Shown: in pieces, positions 1 to 10,316 of the stretch
Position numbering within the stretch: the stretch's first letter is position 1
Layout: each line of letters begins with the position of its first letter
From: Halomonas elongata DSM 2581
GTDB lineage: Bacteria; Pseudomonadota; Gammaproteobacteria; Pseudomonadales; Halomonadaceae
NCBI RefSeq assembly: GCF_000196875.2
Contig: NC_014532.2
Coordinates: forward strand, 3,286,001-3,350,000
DNA length: 64,000 bases
Reading direction: 5' to 3'
Notes under the pieces: model-generated
Told to the model about the DNA's origin: nothing
The model's input: only the letters and a program-made list of their open reading frames with translations
Database searches by the model: none
Position numbers and translations under genes: made by a program

Positions 1-347
1 TCCTGCAGGAAGCGCTGTTCCGCCTCCTGGCGAGCCTGGAGAATCTCCCGACGCAGTTGCTCGAAGCGCTGCCGCTTGGTCTGGAACTCCTGTTGTTCCG
101 CCTGGCTCGGCTGCCCGCCGTCCTGGAAGCGCTGCTGCATCGACTGCAGAGAGCGTCCCAACGACTCGGCCTCCTGCTGCTTGGCATGAGTACGGTTGCG
201 GAACTGGTTCATCGAACGCTGGGCGGCATCGGTCTCGAGCAAGGCCTTCTGCCAGTCGAGCGTGGCGACCTCGGCGGCCTGGGCCTGAAGGGGGCCGCCA
301 AGGGCCCCCATCAGCCCGAGACACAGAGCAGCGGTCAACTTGCGCAT
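1..347 (-). CDS. skp: Periplasmic OmpH/Skp-type chaperone (partial, C-terminus outside window)
   Basis: Reading leftward from an ATG at 347, the protein starts with a signal peptide (MRKLTAALCLGLMGALG, cleavage near AQA) followed by a Gln/Glu/Arg-rich helical stretch typical of the Skp tentacle coiled coils. About 115 residues are visible before the window ends. Skp holds unfolded outer-membrane proteins in the periplasm and hands them to the BAM complex. The gene starts 30 bp after the bamA stop on the same strand, the usual bamA-skp order, so it is probably co-transcribed. The family assignment rests on the signal peptide, composition and position; the C-terminal part cannot be checked. Confidence 0.88.
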   Translation of the reverse strand, partial: MRKLTAALCLGLMGALGGPLQAQAAEVATLDWQKALLETDAAQRSMNQFRNRTHAKQQEAESLGRSLQSMQQRFQDGGQPSQAEQQEFQTKRQRFEQLRREILQARQEAEQRFLQ

Positions 348-377
348 GTCATCGACTCCTTGTGCCGTGTCCCGGGA

Positions 378-2720
378 TCAGAAGGTCTGCCCCAGCGAGA
401 ACTGGAAGAACTGGGTATCGTCGCCACTCTTGTCGTTGAGCGGCTCGGCGACGCTGAAGGTCAACGGCCCCACCGGGGTCAGCCAGGAAACCCCGACGCC
501 GGCGCTGTAGCGCAGCTCGCCCAGATCGACACCGGAACTGCATTTGGAATTGTCGCCATCGAGCACCGGATAGCATTCGGTGAGGAAGGTATTGCCGGCA
601 TCGATGAAGACCGAAGGCTGCACCGAACGCTTATCCTCGACGAAGGGCATGGGGAAGATGAGCTCGGCGCTGCCCTCGACCAGCACGTTGCCGCCGAGCG
701 TCTTGTCGTCGCCACTGTTGCGGGCCGTGGTGGCGGTACCCAGGGTATTGGTGGTGAAACCACGCACCGAGCCGAGGCCACCGGCCAGGTAATTCTCGTA
801 GAACGGATAGGGGTCATCGCCCCCCAGGGTATCGGCGTAACCGACCTCGCCGCGGAACTTGAGCGACCAGGTCTCTTCCTCGTTCATCGGGAAGAAGTGA
901 CGGGCCTGGGCGCGCGCCTTGTAGTACTCGGCATCGCTGCCCGGTGCCGTCGTTTCCAGAGACAGGCGTTGATAGTTGCCCGCGGTAGGCATGATGCCCC
1001 GGTTGAGGTTGTTGCGCGTCCAGCTGGCGGTGAGCTTCAGCGCCTGGGCATGGTCGCCCTGGTCCTCGACATAACGCTGGATCTCGGAAGGCGTGTCCCG
1101 ATAGGTATTGACCGTAAGGTCCTCGACAGTGGCGCCGAAGTTCAGGCGGGTCAATTCGTTGATCGGGTAGCCGAAGTTGATGCCGGCCCCCAGAGCATCC
1201 GTCGAGTAGGTCGAGATGTCGGAATCTTCGTAATCGGTCTTGCGGTAGTACAGGTTATAGCCGCGCGAGATGCCGTCGAGGGTCCAGTAGGGATCGGTGA
1301 AGCCGAGATTGACATTGGTATAGGTGTCACTTTTCTGGGCACCGATATTCACGCGGTTGCCGGTCCCCAGGAAATTGTTCTGCGACAGCGAAGCACCGTA
1401 GATCACCCCGGCACTCTGGGAGAAACCGAGACTCGCCGATATCGAGCCGGAAGGCTGTTCCTCGACCTTGTAGGTGACATCGAGCTGGTCATTGGCTTCC
1501 GGCACCGGCTCGGTCTGCACCTCGACCTGCTTGAAGAAGCCCAGGCGCTCCAGACGCTGACGGGATTGGCTGATCGACTCGGTGGAGGCCGGCGCCCCCT
1601 CCATCTGAATCATTTCCCGACGCAGCACCTCGTCCTGAGTCGTGGTGTTGCCGACGAACTCGATACGGCGCACATAGGCGCGGCGCCCCGGTTCCACCTG
1701 GAAGGTCAGGTCCACCGTCTCGCCGTCATTGCGAACCTCGGGGATACCGTCGACATTGGCGAAGGCAAACCCCTCGGCCCCCAGGCGCGAACGAAGCGCC
1801 TCGGAGGTAGCGATGACGTCGCTGCGCGAGAAGATATCGCCGCTGTGCACCTGGAGCAGATCCCGCGCTTCGCCCTCGGGAATGCGCAAATCGCCGGCAA
1901 AGCGAATGTCGCCCAGGCGATAGCGTTCGCCTTCGTTGACGTTGATGGTGATGAAGATCCGCGACTTGTCCGGCGCCACGGATACCTGGGTCGAATCGAT
2001 GTCGAAGTTGACATAGCCGCGATCCATATAGAAGGAACGCAGGCGCTCCAGGTCTCCGGACAAGGCCTCGCGGGAATAGGAGTCGTTGGTGAACCAGCCG
2101 AAGAACCAGCCGGGCCGGTCCTCGAGCTCGAAGACATCGCGCAGCGTCTCGTCGTCGAAGGCTTCATTGCCGACGATGTTGATCTCGCGGATCTTGGTGA
2201 CATCGCCTTCATCGATGTTGATATTGACCTGCACCTGGCCCGCGCCGACCTGCTCGACCTCTGCATCGATGGTCGCGTTGTAGCGCCCCTGGGACTGGTA
2301 GAGCCCGGCCAGTTCACGCTGGATTTCCTCGAGCGTGGAAAGCTGCAGGACCTGCCCCTCGACCAGGCCGGCCTGGCTCAATCCATTGCGCAGGTCCTCA
2401 TCCTGAATCTGCTTGTTACCCTCGATGTTGAGCCGGGAGATCGTCGGCCGTTCCTCCACCTGGATGATCAGCACATCGCCTTCGCGCGCCAGGTGAATGT
2501 CATCGAAGAGCCCGGTCGCGAACAGTTCGCGTGCCGCCGATGCCAGTTCATGGTCATCGACCCGTTCCGGGGCACTGACAGGAAAGGCATTGAACACCGA
2601 GGCGGCCGAGACCCGCTGCAGGCCTTCCACCCGGATGTCGGAAACTTCGAAGGATTCGGCCTGTGCCGTATTGGCACCGGCAAGCAGCAGCGCCGCCATT
2701 CCGATGGTCTTGATCTTCAT
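378..2720 (-). CDS. bamA: Outer-membrane protein assembly factor BamA
   Basis: 780-residue Omp85-family protein. It begins with a signal peptide (MKIKTIGMAALLLAGANTAQA), followed by five POTRA repeats over roughly residues 22-420 (segments such as IRVEGLQRVSAASVF and RRIEFVGNTTTQDEVLRREM are POTRA starts), then a C-terminal 16-strand barrel with the GLGSVRGF lid-lock-type motif and a terminal phenylalanine (SLGQTF). It inserts beta-barrel proteins into the outer membrane as the core of the BAM complex. Length is normal for the family. It lies between rseP and skp, the standard gammaproteobacterial order. The long open frames on the opposite strand across it are GC-driven shadows. Confidence 0.98.
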   Translation of the reverse strand: MKIKTIGMAALLLAGANTAQAESFEVSDIRVEGLQRVSAASVFNAFPVSAPERVDDHELASAARELFATGLFDDIHLAREGDVLIIQVEERPTISRLNIEGNKQIQDEDLRNGLSQAGLVEGQVLQLSTLEEIQRELAGLYQSQGRYNATIDAEVEQVGAGQVQVNINIDEGDVTKIREINIVGNEAFDDETLRDVFELEDRPGWFFGWFTNDSYSREALSGDLERLRSFYMDRGYVNFDIDSTQVSVAPDKSRIFITINVNEGERYRLGDIRFAGDLRIPEGEARDLLQVHSGDIFSRSDVIATSEALRSRLGAEGFAFANVDGIPEVRNDGETVDLTFQVEPGRRAYVRRIEFVGNTTTQDEVLRREMIQMEGAPASTESISQSRQRLERLGFFKQVEVQTEPVPEANDQLDVTYKVEEQPSGSISASLGFSQSAGVIYGASLSQNNFLGTGNRVNIGAQKSDTYTNVNLGFTDPYWTLDGISRGYNLYYRKTDYEDSDISTYSTDALGAGINFGYPINELTRLNFGATVEDLTVNTYRDTPSEIQRYVEDQGDHAQALKLTASWTRNNLNRGIMPTAGNYQRLSLETTAPGSDAEYYKARAQARHFFPMNEEETWSLKFRGEVGYADTLGGDDPYPFYENYLAGGLGSVRGFTTNTLGTATTARNSGDDKTLGGNVLVEGSAELIFPMPFVEDKRSVQPSVFIDAGNTFLTECYPVLDGDNSKCSSGVDLGELRYSAGVGVSWLTPVGPLTFSVAEPLNDKSGDDTQFFQFSLGQTF

Positions 2721-2808
2721 GCAGTCATTCGCTCGCGTTGATCTGCCTACCTGTCCAGACAGGCACCTTATACATTTGTACGGGCAACTGACAAGCCGCA
2801 GTGCGGTT

Positions 2809-4167
2809 TTACCAGAGCCGCATCAGGTCGAAATACAGCGCCATCAACATCAGGGTTCCGACCAGTGCCAGCCCGATTCTCAGGCCAATGGCCTGGGCGT
2901 GCTCGGAGACCGGTCGGCCACGTACCACCTCGACGACGTAATAGAGCAGATGCCCACCGTCGAGCACCGGGATGGGCAGCAGGTTGAGCACCCCCAGGCT
3001 GATCGACAGGTAGGCCAGGAAACTGACGAAACTCTCCAATCCCGAACGCGCCGAGTCACCGGCGATACGTGCGATGGTGATGGGACCGGAAAGATTGGAG
3101 GGAGAGATGAGTCCCACCAGCATCTTGCGGACGGCATCGAAGGTCAGCAGCGTCATGTCGCCGGTACGACTCGCGGCCTGCCCCAATGCCGCCAGAGGAC
3201 CGTAACGGATCTCGCGCCGATATTCCTCGGGCCAGGCCACCGGCGCCACGCCGGCGCCGATATAGCCGACACTGGCGCCATCCTCGCGATCCCGGGCACG
3301 CGGCGTCAGCGGCAGGGTCAGGGTCTCGCCGTTGCGCTCCACCTCGATGTCGATGCGCTCGCCCGGGCGGGCCTGCACTTCCTCGACGAAGTGCGACCAG
3401 TCCTTCACCGGCTGGCCATCCACCGCCAGGACCCTGTCGCCGCTCTCGAGCCCGGCTGATGCGGCCGGTTCGCCCTCGGCGACGCGATCGATCACCGCCG
3501 GCACCTCGGGGCGCCAGGGCGTGACCCCCAGGGTCGCCAGCGGGCGGGGCGGATCCTGGCGCACCAGCCAGTTCTGTACGGGCAGGCGATGTTCGCGCGC
3601 GACACTGTCACCCTCATCGCGCGCGGCAACGCTCAACTCGCCACTGACCCCGATGGCGGAGACCAGTTCGAGGTTGACCTCCTCCCAGGAACGCACCGCC
3701 TTGCCCTCGACCGCCGTGATCTCCTGCCCGGCAGCGAGGCCGCCCTCGGCGGCCGGCGAGCCTGGCGTCACTTCGCCGATCATCGGTACCACTGTCGAGG
3801 TTCCGGCGACGAACAGTGCCCAGTAGGCCACCAGCGCCAGCAGGAAATTGGCCAACGGCCCGGCGGCGACGATGGCGATACGCTGCCAGACGTTCTTGTG
3901 GTTGAAGGCGCGATGGCGTTCCTCGGGCGGTACCGGCCCCTCGCGCTCGTCGAGCATCTTGACATAGCCGCCCAGGGGAATCGCCGCCACGGCGAACTCG
4001 GTGCCATGACGGTCGCAGCGCGACCACAGCGGTTTGCCGAAGCCCACCGAGAAACGCAGGACCTTGACGCCACAACGGCGCGCGACCCAGAAGTGGCCGA
4101 ACTCATGGAAAGTGATCAGCAGGCCGAGCACCACGATCACGGCCAGCACGTTCTGGATCAGGCCCAC
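2809..4167 (-). CDS. rseP: Site-2 zinc metalloprotease RseP
   Basis: 452-residue inner-membrane protease of the S2P family. The zinc site HEFGH is at residues 21-25 in the first membrane segment, the second-site motif (LDGGH) lies near the C-terminus, and two central PDZ domains lie between them (one contains VIDRVAEGEPAASAGL). RseP cleaves the anti-sigma factor RseA during sigma-E activation and also removes remnant signal peptides. Its place between dxr and bamA is conserved, linking it to the outer-membrane stress response that monitors BAM substrates. The start is the ATG giving MGLIQNVLAVIVV, directly a membrane segment, so no N-terminal extension is likely. Confidence 0.97.
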   Translation of the reverse strand: MGLIQNVLAVIVVLGLLITFHEFGHFWVARRCGVKVLRFSVGFGKPLWSRCDRHGTEFAVAAIPLGGYVKMLDEREGPVPPEERHRAFNHKNVWQRIAIVAAGPLANFLLALVAYWALFVAGTSTVVPMIGEVTPGSPAAEGGLAAGQEITAVEGKAVRSWEEVNLELVSAIGVSGELSVAARDEGDSVAREHRLPVQNWLVRQDPPRPLATLGVTPWRPEVPAVIDRVAEGEPAASAGLESGDRVLAVDGQPVKDWSHFVEEVQARPGERIDIEVERNGETLTLPLTPRARDREDGASVGYIGAGVAPVAWPEEYRREIRYGPLAALGQAASRTGDMTLLTFDAVRKMLVGLISPSNLSGPITIARIAGDSARSGLESFVSFLAYLSISLGVLNLLPIPVLDGGHLLYYVVEVVRGRPVSEHAQAIGLRIGLALVGTLMLMALYFDLMRLW

Positions 4168-4255
4168 GGCAGTCTCCTGTTAACTTGGCAACCCAGGCAC
4201 TCGTTGCTTACGAGCGCAAGACGCGCCGACTGAATCGTCGAGCGGTCGAACCGGC

Positions 4256-5446
4256 TCATCGGCGCTCTAGCCTTGCCCGCGCCTCGTGACGTGCCCGATC
4301 GTCGGCTTCGAGGATGCCTCCGAGCTCATCGGCCGACTCCACCGGACAGGCATCGCGCACCCGCTCCACCAGCTCGCCGATCCCGGCAAACCCCAGCCGC
4401 CCTTCGAGAAAGGCCTCGACGGCCACCTCGTTGGCAGCATTGAGCACCGCCGGCGCCGTTCCGCCGGCGGTGATGGCCTCACGCGCCAGGCGCAGGCAGG
4501 GAAAGGCCGACTCATCCGGGCGCTCGAAATCCAGCCGCGCCACTTCGAACAGGTCCAGCGCCTGCACGCCTGACTCGATGCGTTCCGGCCAGGCCAGCCC
4601 GTGGGCGATCGGCGTGCGCATGTCGGGATTGCCCAACTGGGCGATCACCGAGCCGTCGTTGTAGGCGGCCATGGAGTGAATCACGCTCTGCGGATGCACG
4701 ACCACCTGAATCTGATCAGGACGGGCATCGAACAGCCAGCAGGCCTCGATCAACTCGAGTCCCTTGTTCATCAGGCTGGCGCTGTCGACCGAAATCTTGC
4801 GCCCCATCGACCAATTGGGATGGGCGCAGGCCTGTTCCGGCGTCACCTCCGCCAGCCGCGACGCCTCCCAGCCCCGGAAGGGTCCGCCGGATGCCGTCAG
4901 CAGCAGCTGCGTGACGCCGTGTCGTGCCAACCCCCCACGATGCTCGGTGGGTAGACACTGATAAATGGCGTTATGTTCAGAATCGATGGGCAGCAGGGTG
5001 GCGCCGGAGCGCGTCACCGCCTCCATGAACAGCCCCCCGGACATCACCAGGGCTTCCTTGTTGGCCAGCAGCACGCGCTTGCCGGCCCGCACCGCCGCCA
5101 GGGTCGGCAGCAGGCCGGCGGCACCGACGATGGCCGCCATCACCACATCGACCTCGCGCGCCTCGCTGATCTCGATCAGCGCCTCGGCGCCGGCCCGGAC
5201 CTCGGTATCCAGTCCCGCGTCGACGAGTTGCTCGCGCAGCCAGGCGGCATCCTCCTCGCGCTCCAGCACGGCCACTCTCGGCCGATGCGTCCGGCACTGC
5301 GCCAGCAGACGCTGCCGGGCACGATTCGCCGACAGGGCATGGACCCGATAACGGCTCGGGTGACGCGCGATGACATCGAGGGTGCTGGTGCCGATGGAAC
5401 CGGTCGCCCCCAGCACGGTCACGTCAAGCGTCGGAGTGGTGGGCAT
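4256..5446 (-). CDS. dxr: 1-deoxy-D-xylulose 5-phosphate reductoisomerase
   Basis: About 396 residues, normal for DXR. The NADPH-binding motif GATGSIG is close to the N-terminus, followed by [13 protein letters not shown] and the substrate/metal region around [10 protein letters not shown]. It converts DXP to 2-C-methyl-D-erythritol 4-phosphate, the committed step of the MEP isoprenoid pathway. I chose the ATG at 5446 (MPTTPTLDV), 2 bp after the cdsA stop; an in-frame TTG six bases upstream would overlap that stop by 4 bp. Co-location with uppS suits a shared role in isoprenoid and undecaprenyl-phosphate supply. Confidence 0.97.
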   Translation of the reverse strand: MPTTPTLDVTVLGATGSIGTSTLDVIARHPSRYRVHALSANRARQRLLAQCRTHRPRVAVLEREEDAAWLREQLVDAGLDTEVRAGAEALIEISEAREVDVVMAAIVGAAGLLPTLAAVRAGKRVLLANKEALVMSGGLFMEAVTRSGATLLPIDSEHNAIYQCLPTEHRGGLARHGVTQLLLTASGGPFRGWEASRLAEVTPEQACAHPNWSMGRKISVDSASLMNKGLELIEACWLFDARPDQIQVVVHPQSVIHSMAAYNDGSVIAQLGNPDMRTPIAHGLAWPERIESGVQALDLFEVARLDFERPDESAFPCLRLAREAITAGGTAPAVLNAANEVAVEAFLEGRLGFAGIGELVERVRDACPVESADELGGILEADDRARHEARARLERR

Positions 5447-5448
5447 GG

Positions 5449-6249
5449 TCAAGAGACTCCCAGGTGCAGCAGGGCGAACAAGGGGACGGCCGCGGTCAGG
5501 CTATCGATGCGGTCCAGGATACCGCCATGGCCGGGCAGCAACTGACTGGAATCTTTCAGGCCCCGATGGCGCTTGAGCATGCTTTCCAGCAGATCGCCGA
5601 GCACCGAGGCCAGCGTCACGACGATCGTCACGGCGAGCAGGACCAGGCCGCCGATCACGCCCAACCCCTGCCAGGCGGCGAACAGCACCGCCAGCAGCGC
5701 ACTGACCAGCACGCCACCGGCCACGCCTTCCCAGGACTTGCCGGGACTGACGCTCGGTGCCAGCTTGCGCCGCCCCAGCGCCCGACCGACGAAATAGGCG
5801 CCGATATCGGCGCCCCAGACCAGGAGCAGCACGAACAACAACCAGACCGCCCCGCTCTCGCGCAGCACGCTGAACCCCACCCAGGTCGGCAGGAGCACCC
5901 AGGCGCCCATGGCCAGCCGCGCGCCGGTGGAATGCCACTGCACCGAGCGTGCCGGATAACCCGTCACCCAGTAGAGGTTGAGCAGCCACCCCAGGGCGCC
6001 CAGATACAGCGGCCAGATCGCCTGGGTCGAACCCGCCAGGCCGAGCAGCAGCATGGCGCCCCCGAGGGCGGCGACTGCCAGCCCGCGACAGCGCGGTGAT
6101 TCCAGGCCGGCCAGCCGGGTCCACTCCCACCCGGCCAGCAGCACGACAACTGCCGTGAACAGCGCAAAGGGAGTGCCCTCGAGGCCGAACAGCCCGAGCA
6201 GGGTCAGCGGTGCCAGCCAGGCGGCGGTGATGATGCGTTGCTTAAGCAC
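5449..6249 (-). CDS. cdsA: Phosphatidate cytidylyltransferase
   Basis: 266-residue polytopic membrane protein with about seven hydrophobic segments. Near the C-terminus is the CDP-DAG synthase signature: [17 protein letters not shown] followed by DRIDSL. It makes CDP-diacylglycerol from CTP and phosphatidate, the precursor of all phospholipids. The start is a GTG ([12 protein letters not shown], matching the usual N-terminus MLKxRxIxA) that overlaps the end of uppS by 8 bp, which implies translational coupling. Confidence 0.96.
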   Translation of the reverse strand: MLKQRIITAAWLAPLTLLGLFGLEGTPFALFTAVVVLLAGWEWTRLAGLESPRCRGLAVAALGGAMLLLGLAGSTQAIWPLYLGALGWLLNLYWVTGYPARSVQWHSTGARLAMGAWVLLPTWVGFSVLRESGAVWLLFVLLLVWGADIGAYFVGRALGRRKLAPSVSPGKSWEGVAGGVLVSALLAVLFAAWQGLGVIGGLVLLAVTIVVTLASVLGDLLESMLKRHRGLKDSSQLLPGHGGILDRIDSLTAAVPLFALLHLGVS

Positions 6250-7009
6250 CGTGCGCCTCGACCTGCTCGTCGGTCATGCCGAAGCGCCGCTGGCGACCGG
6301 CAAAATCCACCAGGGCCTCATCGAAGGCCTCGGCACCGAAATCCGGCCACAGCACCGGTGTGAAATAGAGCTCGGCGTAGGCCATCTGCCACAGCAGAAA
6401 GTTGGAGATACGACACTCGCCACTGGTGCGAATACACAGGTCCACCGGTGGAGCGTCGCCGAGGCACAGCTCGGACTGCACGGCCCGCTCATCGATGCTG
6501 GCCGGGTCCAGTTCACCTGCGCCGACGCGTTCGCCGAGCCGGCGGGCGGCCTGGGCGATATCCCAGCGGCCGCCATAGTTGGCGGCGATCACCAGGTGCA
6601 GGCCGGTATTGCCGGCGGTCAGGGATTCCGCCGCTTCGATGTGCTTCTGGATCGTCGAGGAGAACCCCTCGCGCTCCCCGACGACCGACAGGCGGATGTC
6701 ATGCTCGTGGAGCTTCTTTACCTCGCGTTTGAGCGCCATCAGGAACAGCTCCATCAGAGCGTGAACCTCGGCGGCCGGGCGCTTCCAGTTCTCGCTGGAA
6801 AAGGCGAAGAGCGTCAGGGTGCCGATGCCGCGCTCGGCGGCCCGGCGAATGACCGCTCGCACGGCCTCGACGCCGGCGTGATGGCCCCGCACGCCGGACA
6901 GGCCATGCGCCTTGGCCCAGCGGTTGTTGCCGTCCATGATGATGGCCACGTGGCGCGGAAGGGGGGCGTCCCCGGAGGGCGGCAGGTGAAGGGACTGCGG
7001 TGACGTCAT
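6242..7009 (-). CDS. uppS: Undecaprenyl diphosphate synthase (cis-prenyltransferase)
   Basis: 255 residues from the ATG at 7009 (MTSPQSLHL). Near the N-terminus is the family signature HVAIIMDGNNRWAK, with the catalytic Asp of MDGN at residue 26; the C-terminal RTSGECRISNFLLWQ region follows. It condenses isopentenyl diphosphate units to make the C55 lipid carrier for peptidoglycan and O-antigen. The open frame extends 22 codons upstream to 7075, but that part is non-family sequence, and GAGA lies just ahead of the chosen ATG. It lies between frr and cdsA, as in most gammaproteobacteria. Confidence 0.96.
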   Translation of the reverse strand: MTSPQSLHLPPSGDAPLPRHVAIIMDGNNRWAKAHGLSGVRGHHAGVEAVRAVIRRAAERGIGTLTLFAFSSENWKRPAAEVHALMELFLMALKREVKKLHEHDIRLSVVGEREGFSSTIQKHIEAAESLTAGNTGLHLVIAANYGGRWDIAQAARRLGERVGAGELDPASIDERAVQSELCLGDAPPVDLCIRTSGECRISNFLLWQMAYAELYFTPVLWPDFGAEAFDEALVDFAGRQRRFGMTDEQVEAHGA

Positions 7010-7053
7010 GATGTCTCGCATGGCGAATGGAACACAGGCGTGCAGGTTTCGGG

Positions 7054-7080
7054 GGGCGGCGCCCTCGCGGGGCACCGCCT
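7054..7080 (-). terminator. Hairpin downstream of frr
   Basis: Arms 7055-7064 and 7070-7079 pair at 9 of 10 positions (GGCGGCGCCC against GGGCACCGCC) around a 5-base loop, 6 bp after the frr stop in the frr-uppS gap. No T-run follows, so it may be a partial terminator, an mRNA-stabilising hairpin or a pause site rather than a full Rho-independent terminator. Confidence 0.35.
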
Positions 7081-7085
7081 CGCCC

Positions 7086-7643
7086 TCAGACCTGCATCAG
7101 GTCGTGCTCCTTGGACTCCAGAGCCTTGTCGATCTCGCCGACGATCTTGTCGGTGAGCTTCTGGATCTCGTCCTCACCCTGGCGCTGGTCGTCCTCGGTG
7201 ATGTCCTTGTCCTTGAGCAGCGTCTTGATCTCGTGGTTGGCGTCGCGACGCACGTTACGCACCGCCACCCGAGTATTCTCGGCTTCCTGACGCGCCTGCT
7301 TGATGTAGCCCTTGCGAGTCTCCTCGGTAAGCATCGGCATCGGCACCCGGATGACATTGCCGGCACTGGCGGGGTTGAGACCCAGCTCGGCGGTCATGAT
7401 GGCCTTTTCCACCTTGGGCACCATGCTCTGCTCCCAGGGCACCACGGTCAGGGTCCGGGCATCCTCGACGTTGACCGAGGCCACCTGGTTGATCGGCATC
7501 TGACTGCCGTAATACTCCACGGTCACCGCATCCAGGATGCTCGGATGAGCGCGTCCGGTGCGGATCTTGTTGAAGTTGTTGTGAAGCGCCTCGAGGCTCT
7601 TCTTCATGCGGCTTTCCGCATCCTTCTTGATGTCGTCAATCAC
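7086..7643 (-). CDS. frr: Ribosome recycling factor
   Basis: 185 residues if translation begins at the GTG at 7643 ([13 protein letters not shown]), which equals the standard RRF length. A good Shine-Dalgarno (AGAGGG) lies 8 bases ahead of this GTG; the longer in-frame TTG start at 7661 would place that sequence inside the gene. Signature segments [13 protein letters not shown] and the C-terminal [16 protein letters not shown] are present. RRF with EF-G splits post-termination ribosomes. The gene starts 4 bp after the pyrH stop, so it is coupled to pyrH. Confidence 0.97.
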   Translation of the reverse strand: MIDDIKKDAESRMKKSLEALHNNFNKIRTGRAHPSILDAVTVEYYGSQMPINQVASVNVEDARTLTVVPWEQSMVPKVEKAIMTAELGLNPASAGNVIRVPMPMLTEETRKGYIKQARQEAENTRVAVRNVRRDANHEIKTLLKDKDITEDDQRQGEDEIQKLTDKIVGEIDKALESKEHDLMQV

Positions 7644-7647
7644 GATT

Positions 7648-8415
7648 TCACCCTCTGTCAATCAGCGTGCCTTCCCTGCCGCCCACCACCAGGTTCAGCA
7701 GCGCCCCAGGCTTGTTCATATTGAACACGCGAACCGGCATGTCATGGTCCCGCACCAGGCAGATGGCGGTCAAATCCATGACGCCGAGCTTCTGGTCGAG
7801 CGCATCGTCATAGGAAAGCTGCTCGTACTTGACCGCGTCAGTGTGCTGGACCGGATCCTTGTCGTAGACGCCGTCCACCTTGGTGGCCTTGACCACGACA
7901 TCGGCATCGATCTCGATACCGCGCAGGCAGGCAGCGGAATCCGTGGTAAAGAAGGGATTGCCGGTGCCCGCCGAGAACAGCACCACATCACCGGATGTCA
8001 GGTAGCGGATGGCGGTGCGTCGGTCATAATGCTCCACCACCCCACTCATGGGAATCGCCGACATCACCCGCGAGCGGATGTTGGAACGCTCCAGGGCATC
8101 CCGCATGGCCAGGGCATTCATGACCGTGGCCAGCATGCCCATGTGGTCACCGGTGACGCGCTCCATGCCCGCCTCGTGCAGGGCGGCGCCACGGAACAGG
8201 TTGCCGCCGCCGACGACGATGCCCACCTGCACACCGATGCCGACAAGCTGGCCGATCTCCAGGGCCATGCGATCCAGCACCTTGGGATCGATGCCGAACT
8301 CGGCGTCGCCGGTCAGGGCTTCACCGGACAGCTTGAGCAGGATGCGCTTGTATTTCGAGACGTCGGCGCGGGGCTTGTCGGACTTGGCTGGAGCGGTTTG
8401 CTCGGCACTGCTCAT
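7648..8415 (-). CDS. pyrH: Uridylate kinase
   Basis: 255 residues from the ATG at 8415, which has GGGAGA ahead of it. The amino-acid-kinase fold starts with [16 protein letters not shown], followed by the GGGNLFRG nucleotide loop and the [11 protein letters not shown] region. It phosphorylates UMP to UDP and is the bacterial hexameric UMP kinase. About 20 extra N-terminal residues ([20 protein letters not shown]) precede the conserved core compared with the E. coli protein. The order tsf-pyrH-frr is conserved. Confidence 0.97.
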   Translation of the reverse strand: MSSAEQTAPAKSDKPRADVSKYKRILLKLSGEALTGDAEFGIDPKVLDRMALEIGQLVGIGVQVGIVVGGGNLFRGAALHEAGMERVTGDHMGMLATVMNALAMRDALERSNIRSRVMSAIPMSGVVEHYDRRTAIRYLTSGDVVLFSAGTGNPFFTTDSAACLRGIEIDADVVVKATKVDGVYDKDPVQHTDAVKYEQLSYDDALDQKLGVMDLTAICLVRDHDMPVRVFNMNKPGALLNLVVGGREGTLIDRG

Positions 8416-8526
8416 GCGTGGATCTCCCGGAACTCGGCGAATGGACGTGAGTGGTCGGATATACCGACCGGATACGCGATGGCGTGCGCCATCGCGCACG
8501 CCATCGTCATGCTGGAACCTCTGACC

Positions 8527-9402
8527 TCAGCTACGCTTGGCCTGTTCCATCACTTCCTGGGCAAAATCGACTTCTTCCTTCTCGATGCCCTCGCCCACCT
8601 CGAAACGGGTGAAGCCGATCACTTCGCCGCCGGCGGCCTTGACGTACTCGGCGACGCTCTGGTTCGGATCCTTGACGAAGGCCTGTTCGGTCAGGCTGTT
8701 CTCGGCCAGGAACTTCTTCAGGCGACCCTGGACCATCTTCTCGGCGATCTGCTCCGGCTTGCCGGCCATGTCCGGCTGGGCCAGGATGATCGCCTTCTCT
8801 TCGTCCAGCTTCTCCTGAGGCATGTTCTCGGGCAGTGCGACGGCCGGGTTGAGCGCGGCGACGTGCATGGCCACGTCCTTGGCGACCTCGGCGTTGCCGC
8901 CGTTGAGCACGGTCAACACACCGATACGACCGCCATGGACATAGGCGCCGACCAGGCTACCGCCCTGGGAAGCGGCCTCGACGACCACGCTGCGACGCAC
9001 GCCGATGTTCTCGCCGATCTTCTGCACCAGCTGCTCGCGATCGGCTTCCAGCTCGCCTTCCATGATGGCGGCGACGTCTTCGCTCTTGGCGGCGAAGAAG
9101 GCATCGGCCACCTTGTTGGCGAAGGCGATGAAGTTGTCGTCACGGGCCACGAAGTCGGTCTCGGAGTTGATCTCGACCATCACGCCGTAGCTGCCGTCTT
9201 CCGCGACGCGGGTGACGACGGCGCCTTCGGCGGCGGTACGACCGGCCTTCTTGGCGGCCTTGAGACCGGAGTTCTTGCGCAGGTTCTCGATGGCGGTGTC
9301 GATGTCACCACCGGCTTCGGTGAGTGCCTTCTTGCACTCCATCATGCCGAGCCCGGTACGCTCGCGCAGTTCCTTGACCTGAGAGGCGCTGATAGCTGCC
9401 AT
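8527..9402 (-). CDS. tsf: Translation elongation factor Ts
   Basis: 291 residues from the ATG at 9402, preceded by AGAGGA. EF-Ts hallmarks are the N-terminal UBA-like domain ([19 protein letters not shown]) and the [10 protein letters not shown] motif that contacts EF-Tu. It recycles EF-Tu by GDP/GTP exchange. Upstream in-frame codons run back to 9516 but are not family sequence and cross the rpsB-tsf hairpin. Transcribed after rpsB. Confidence 0.98.
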   Translation of the reverse strand: MAAISASQVKELRERTGLGMMECKKALTEAGGDIDTAIENLRKNSGLKAAKKAGRTAAEGAVVTRVAEDGSYGVMVEINSETDFVARDDNFIAFANKVADAFFAAKSEDVAAIMEGELEADREQLVQKIGENIGVRRSVVVEAASQGGSLVGAYVHGGRIGVLTVLNGGNAEVAKDVAMHVAALNPAVALPENMPQEKLDEEKAIILAQPDMAGKPEQIAEKMVQGRLKKFLAENSLTEQAFVKDPNQSVAEYVKAAGGEVIGFTRFEVGEGIEKEEVDFAQEVMEQAKRS

Positions 9403-9484
9403 GGGTAGTGTCCTCTGAATGGTTCGACCTGGAAGATGGGAGCCGGGCGAACCCGGCGAATCCCGTTTCCGTCCCGGGGCGCAA

Positions 9485-9508
9485 GCAAGGGGGCCGGAGC
9501 CCCCTTGC
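9485..9508 (-). terminator. Perfect hairpin in the rpsB-tsf gap (candidate attenuator)
   Basis: Ten-base arms 9485-9494 (GCAAGGGGGC) and 9499-9508 (GCCCCCTTGC) pair perfectly around a 4-base loop within the 167-bp gap between rpsB and tsf. There is no downstream T-run, so it more likely causes partial termination or RNA processing that sets the S2 to EF-Ts ratio than full termination. An attenuating hairpin in this gap is known for E. coli rpsB-tsf; equivalence here is inferred. Confidence 0.5.
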
Positions 9509-9569
9509 GCCGTCACGGCGACGGATCGCCGACAAGCGGCGCGATTTCACGGCCCTGCCGGGCCCTCGA

Positions 9570-10316
9570 TCACTCGGCAGCGGCGGCGTCGTCGCCAGCG
9601 CTTTCCTCGGTGACCTCGACGAATTCGTCGGGACGGCCTTCCTTCGCACGGGCGCAGGCATCGGCAATCGCCTTCACGTAGATCTGGATGGCGCGGATGG
9701 AGTCATCGTTGCCCGGGATCACGTAGTCGACGCCGTCCGGATCGGAGTTGGTATCCACCACGCCGATGACCGGAATACCCAGCTTGTTCGCCTCGTTGAT
9801 GGCGATCCGCTCATGATCGACGTCGATCACGAACAGCGCATCGGGCAGGCCACCCATGTTCTTGATACCACCGATGGAACGCTCGAGCTTGTCCTGCTCG
9901 CGAGTCGCCATCAGCACTTCCTTCTTGGTCAGCTTCTCGAAAGTGCCGTCCTCGTGCATGGTCTCGAGTTCGCGCAGACGCTTGATGGACTGACGAATCG
10001 TCTTGAAGTTGGTCAACATGCCGCCGAGCCAGCGATGGTTGACGAACGACTGACCGACGCGGTTGGCTTCTTCCTTGACGATCTTGCTGGCGCTGCGCTT
10101 GGTGCCCACGAACAGGATCTTGTTGTTCGCGGCCGCCATCTTCTCGACCACATCGATGGCCTCGTTCAGGGCCGGAAGCGTATGCTCGAGGTTGATGATG
10201 TGAATCTTGTTACGTGCGCCGAAGATGTACTTGCTCATCTTCGGGTTCCAGTAACGGGTCTGGTGACCGAAGTGAGCGCCTGCCTTCAGCAGGTCACGCA
10301 TATTGACGTGTGCCAT
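9570..10316 (-). CDS. rpsB: 30S ribosomal protein S2
   Basis: 248 residues beginning [19 protein letters not shown], the S2 N-terminal signature, with the second S2 signature around [15 protein letters not shown]; the C-terminus is an acidic, Ala-rich tail. It is a component of the small-subunit body and binds late in assembly. The ATG at 10316 follows a strong CAGGAG. First gene of the leftward translation/envelope cluster, divergent from map. Confidence 0.98.
   Translation of the reverse strand: MAHVNMRDLLKAGAHFGHQTRYWNPKMSKYIFGARNKIHIINLEHTLPALNEAIDVVEKMAAANNKILFVGTKRSASKIVKEEANRVGQSFVNHRWLGGMLTNFKTIRQSIKRLRELETMHEDGTFEKLTKKEVLMATREQDKLERSIGGIKNMGGLPDALFVIDVDHERIAINEANKLGIPVIGVVDTNSDPDGVDYVIPGNDDSIRAIQIYVKAIADACARAKEGRPDEFVEVTEESAGDDAAAAE

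Noticed and set aside
57-2741. An 894-codon plus-strand open frame opposite bamA
   Set aside because: It mirrors bamA, has no recognisable domain, and arises from high GC third positions. The same holds for the long antisense frames across maeA, copA, acnA, glnD and the peptide-binding genes.
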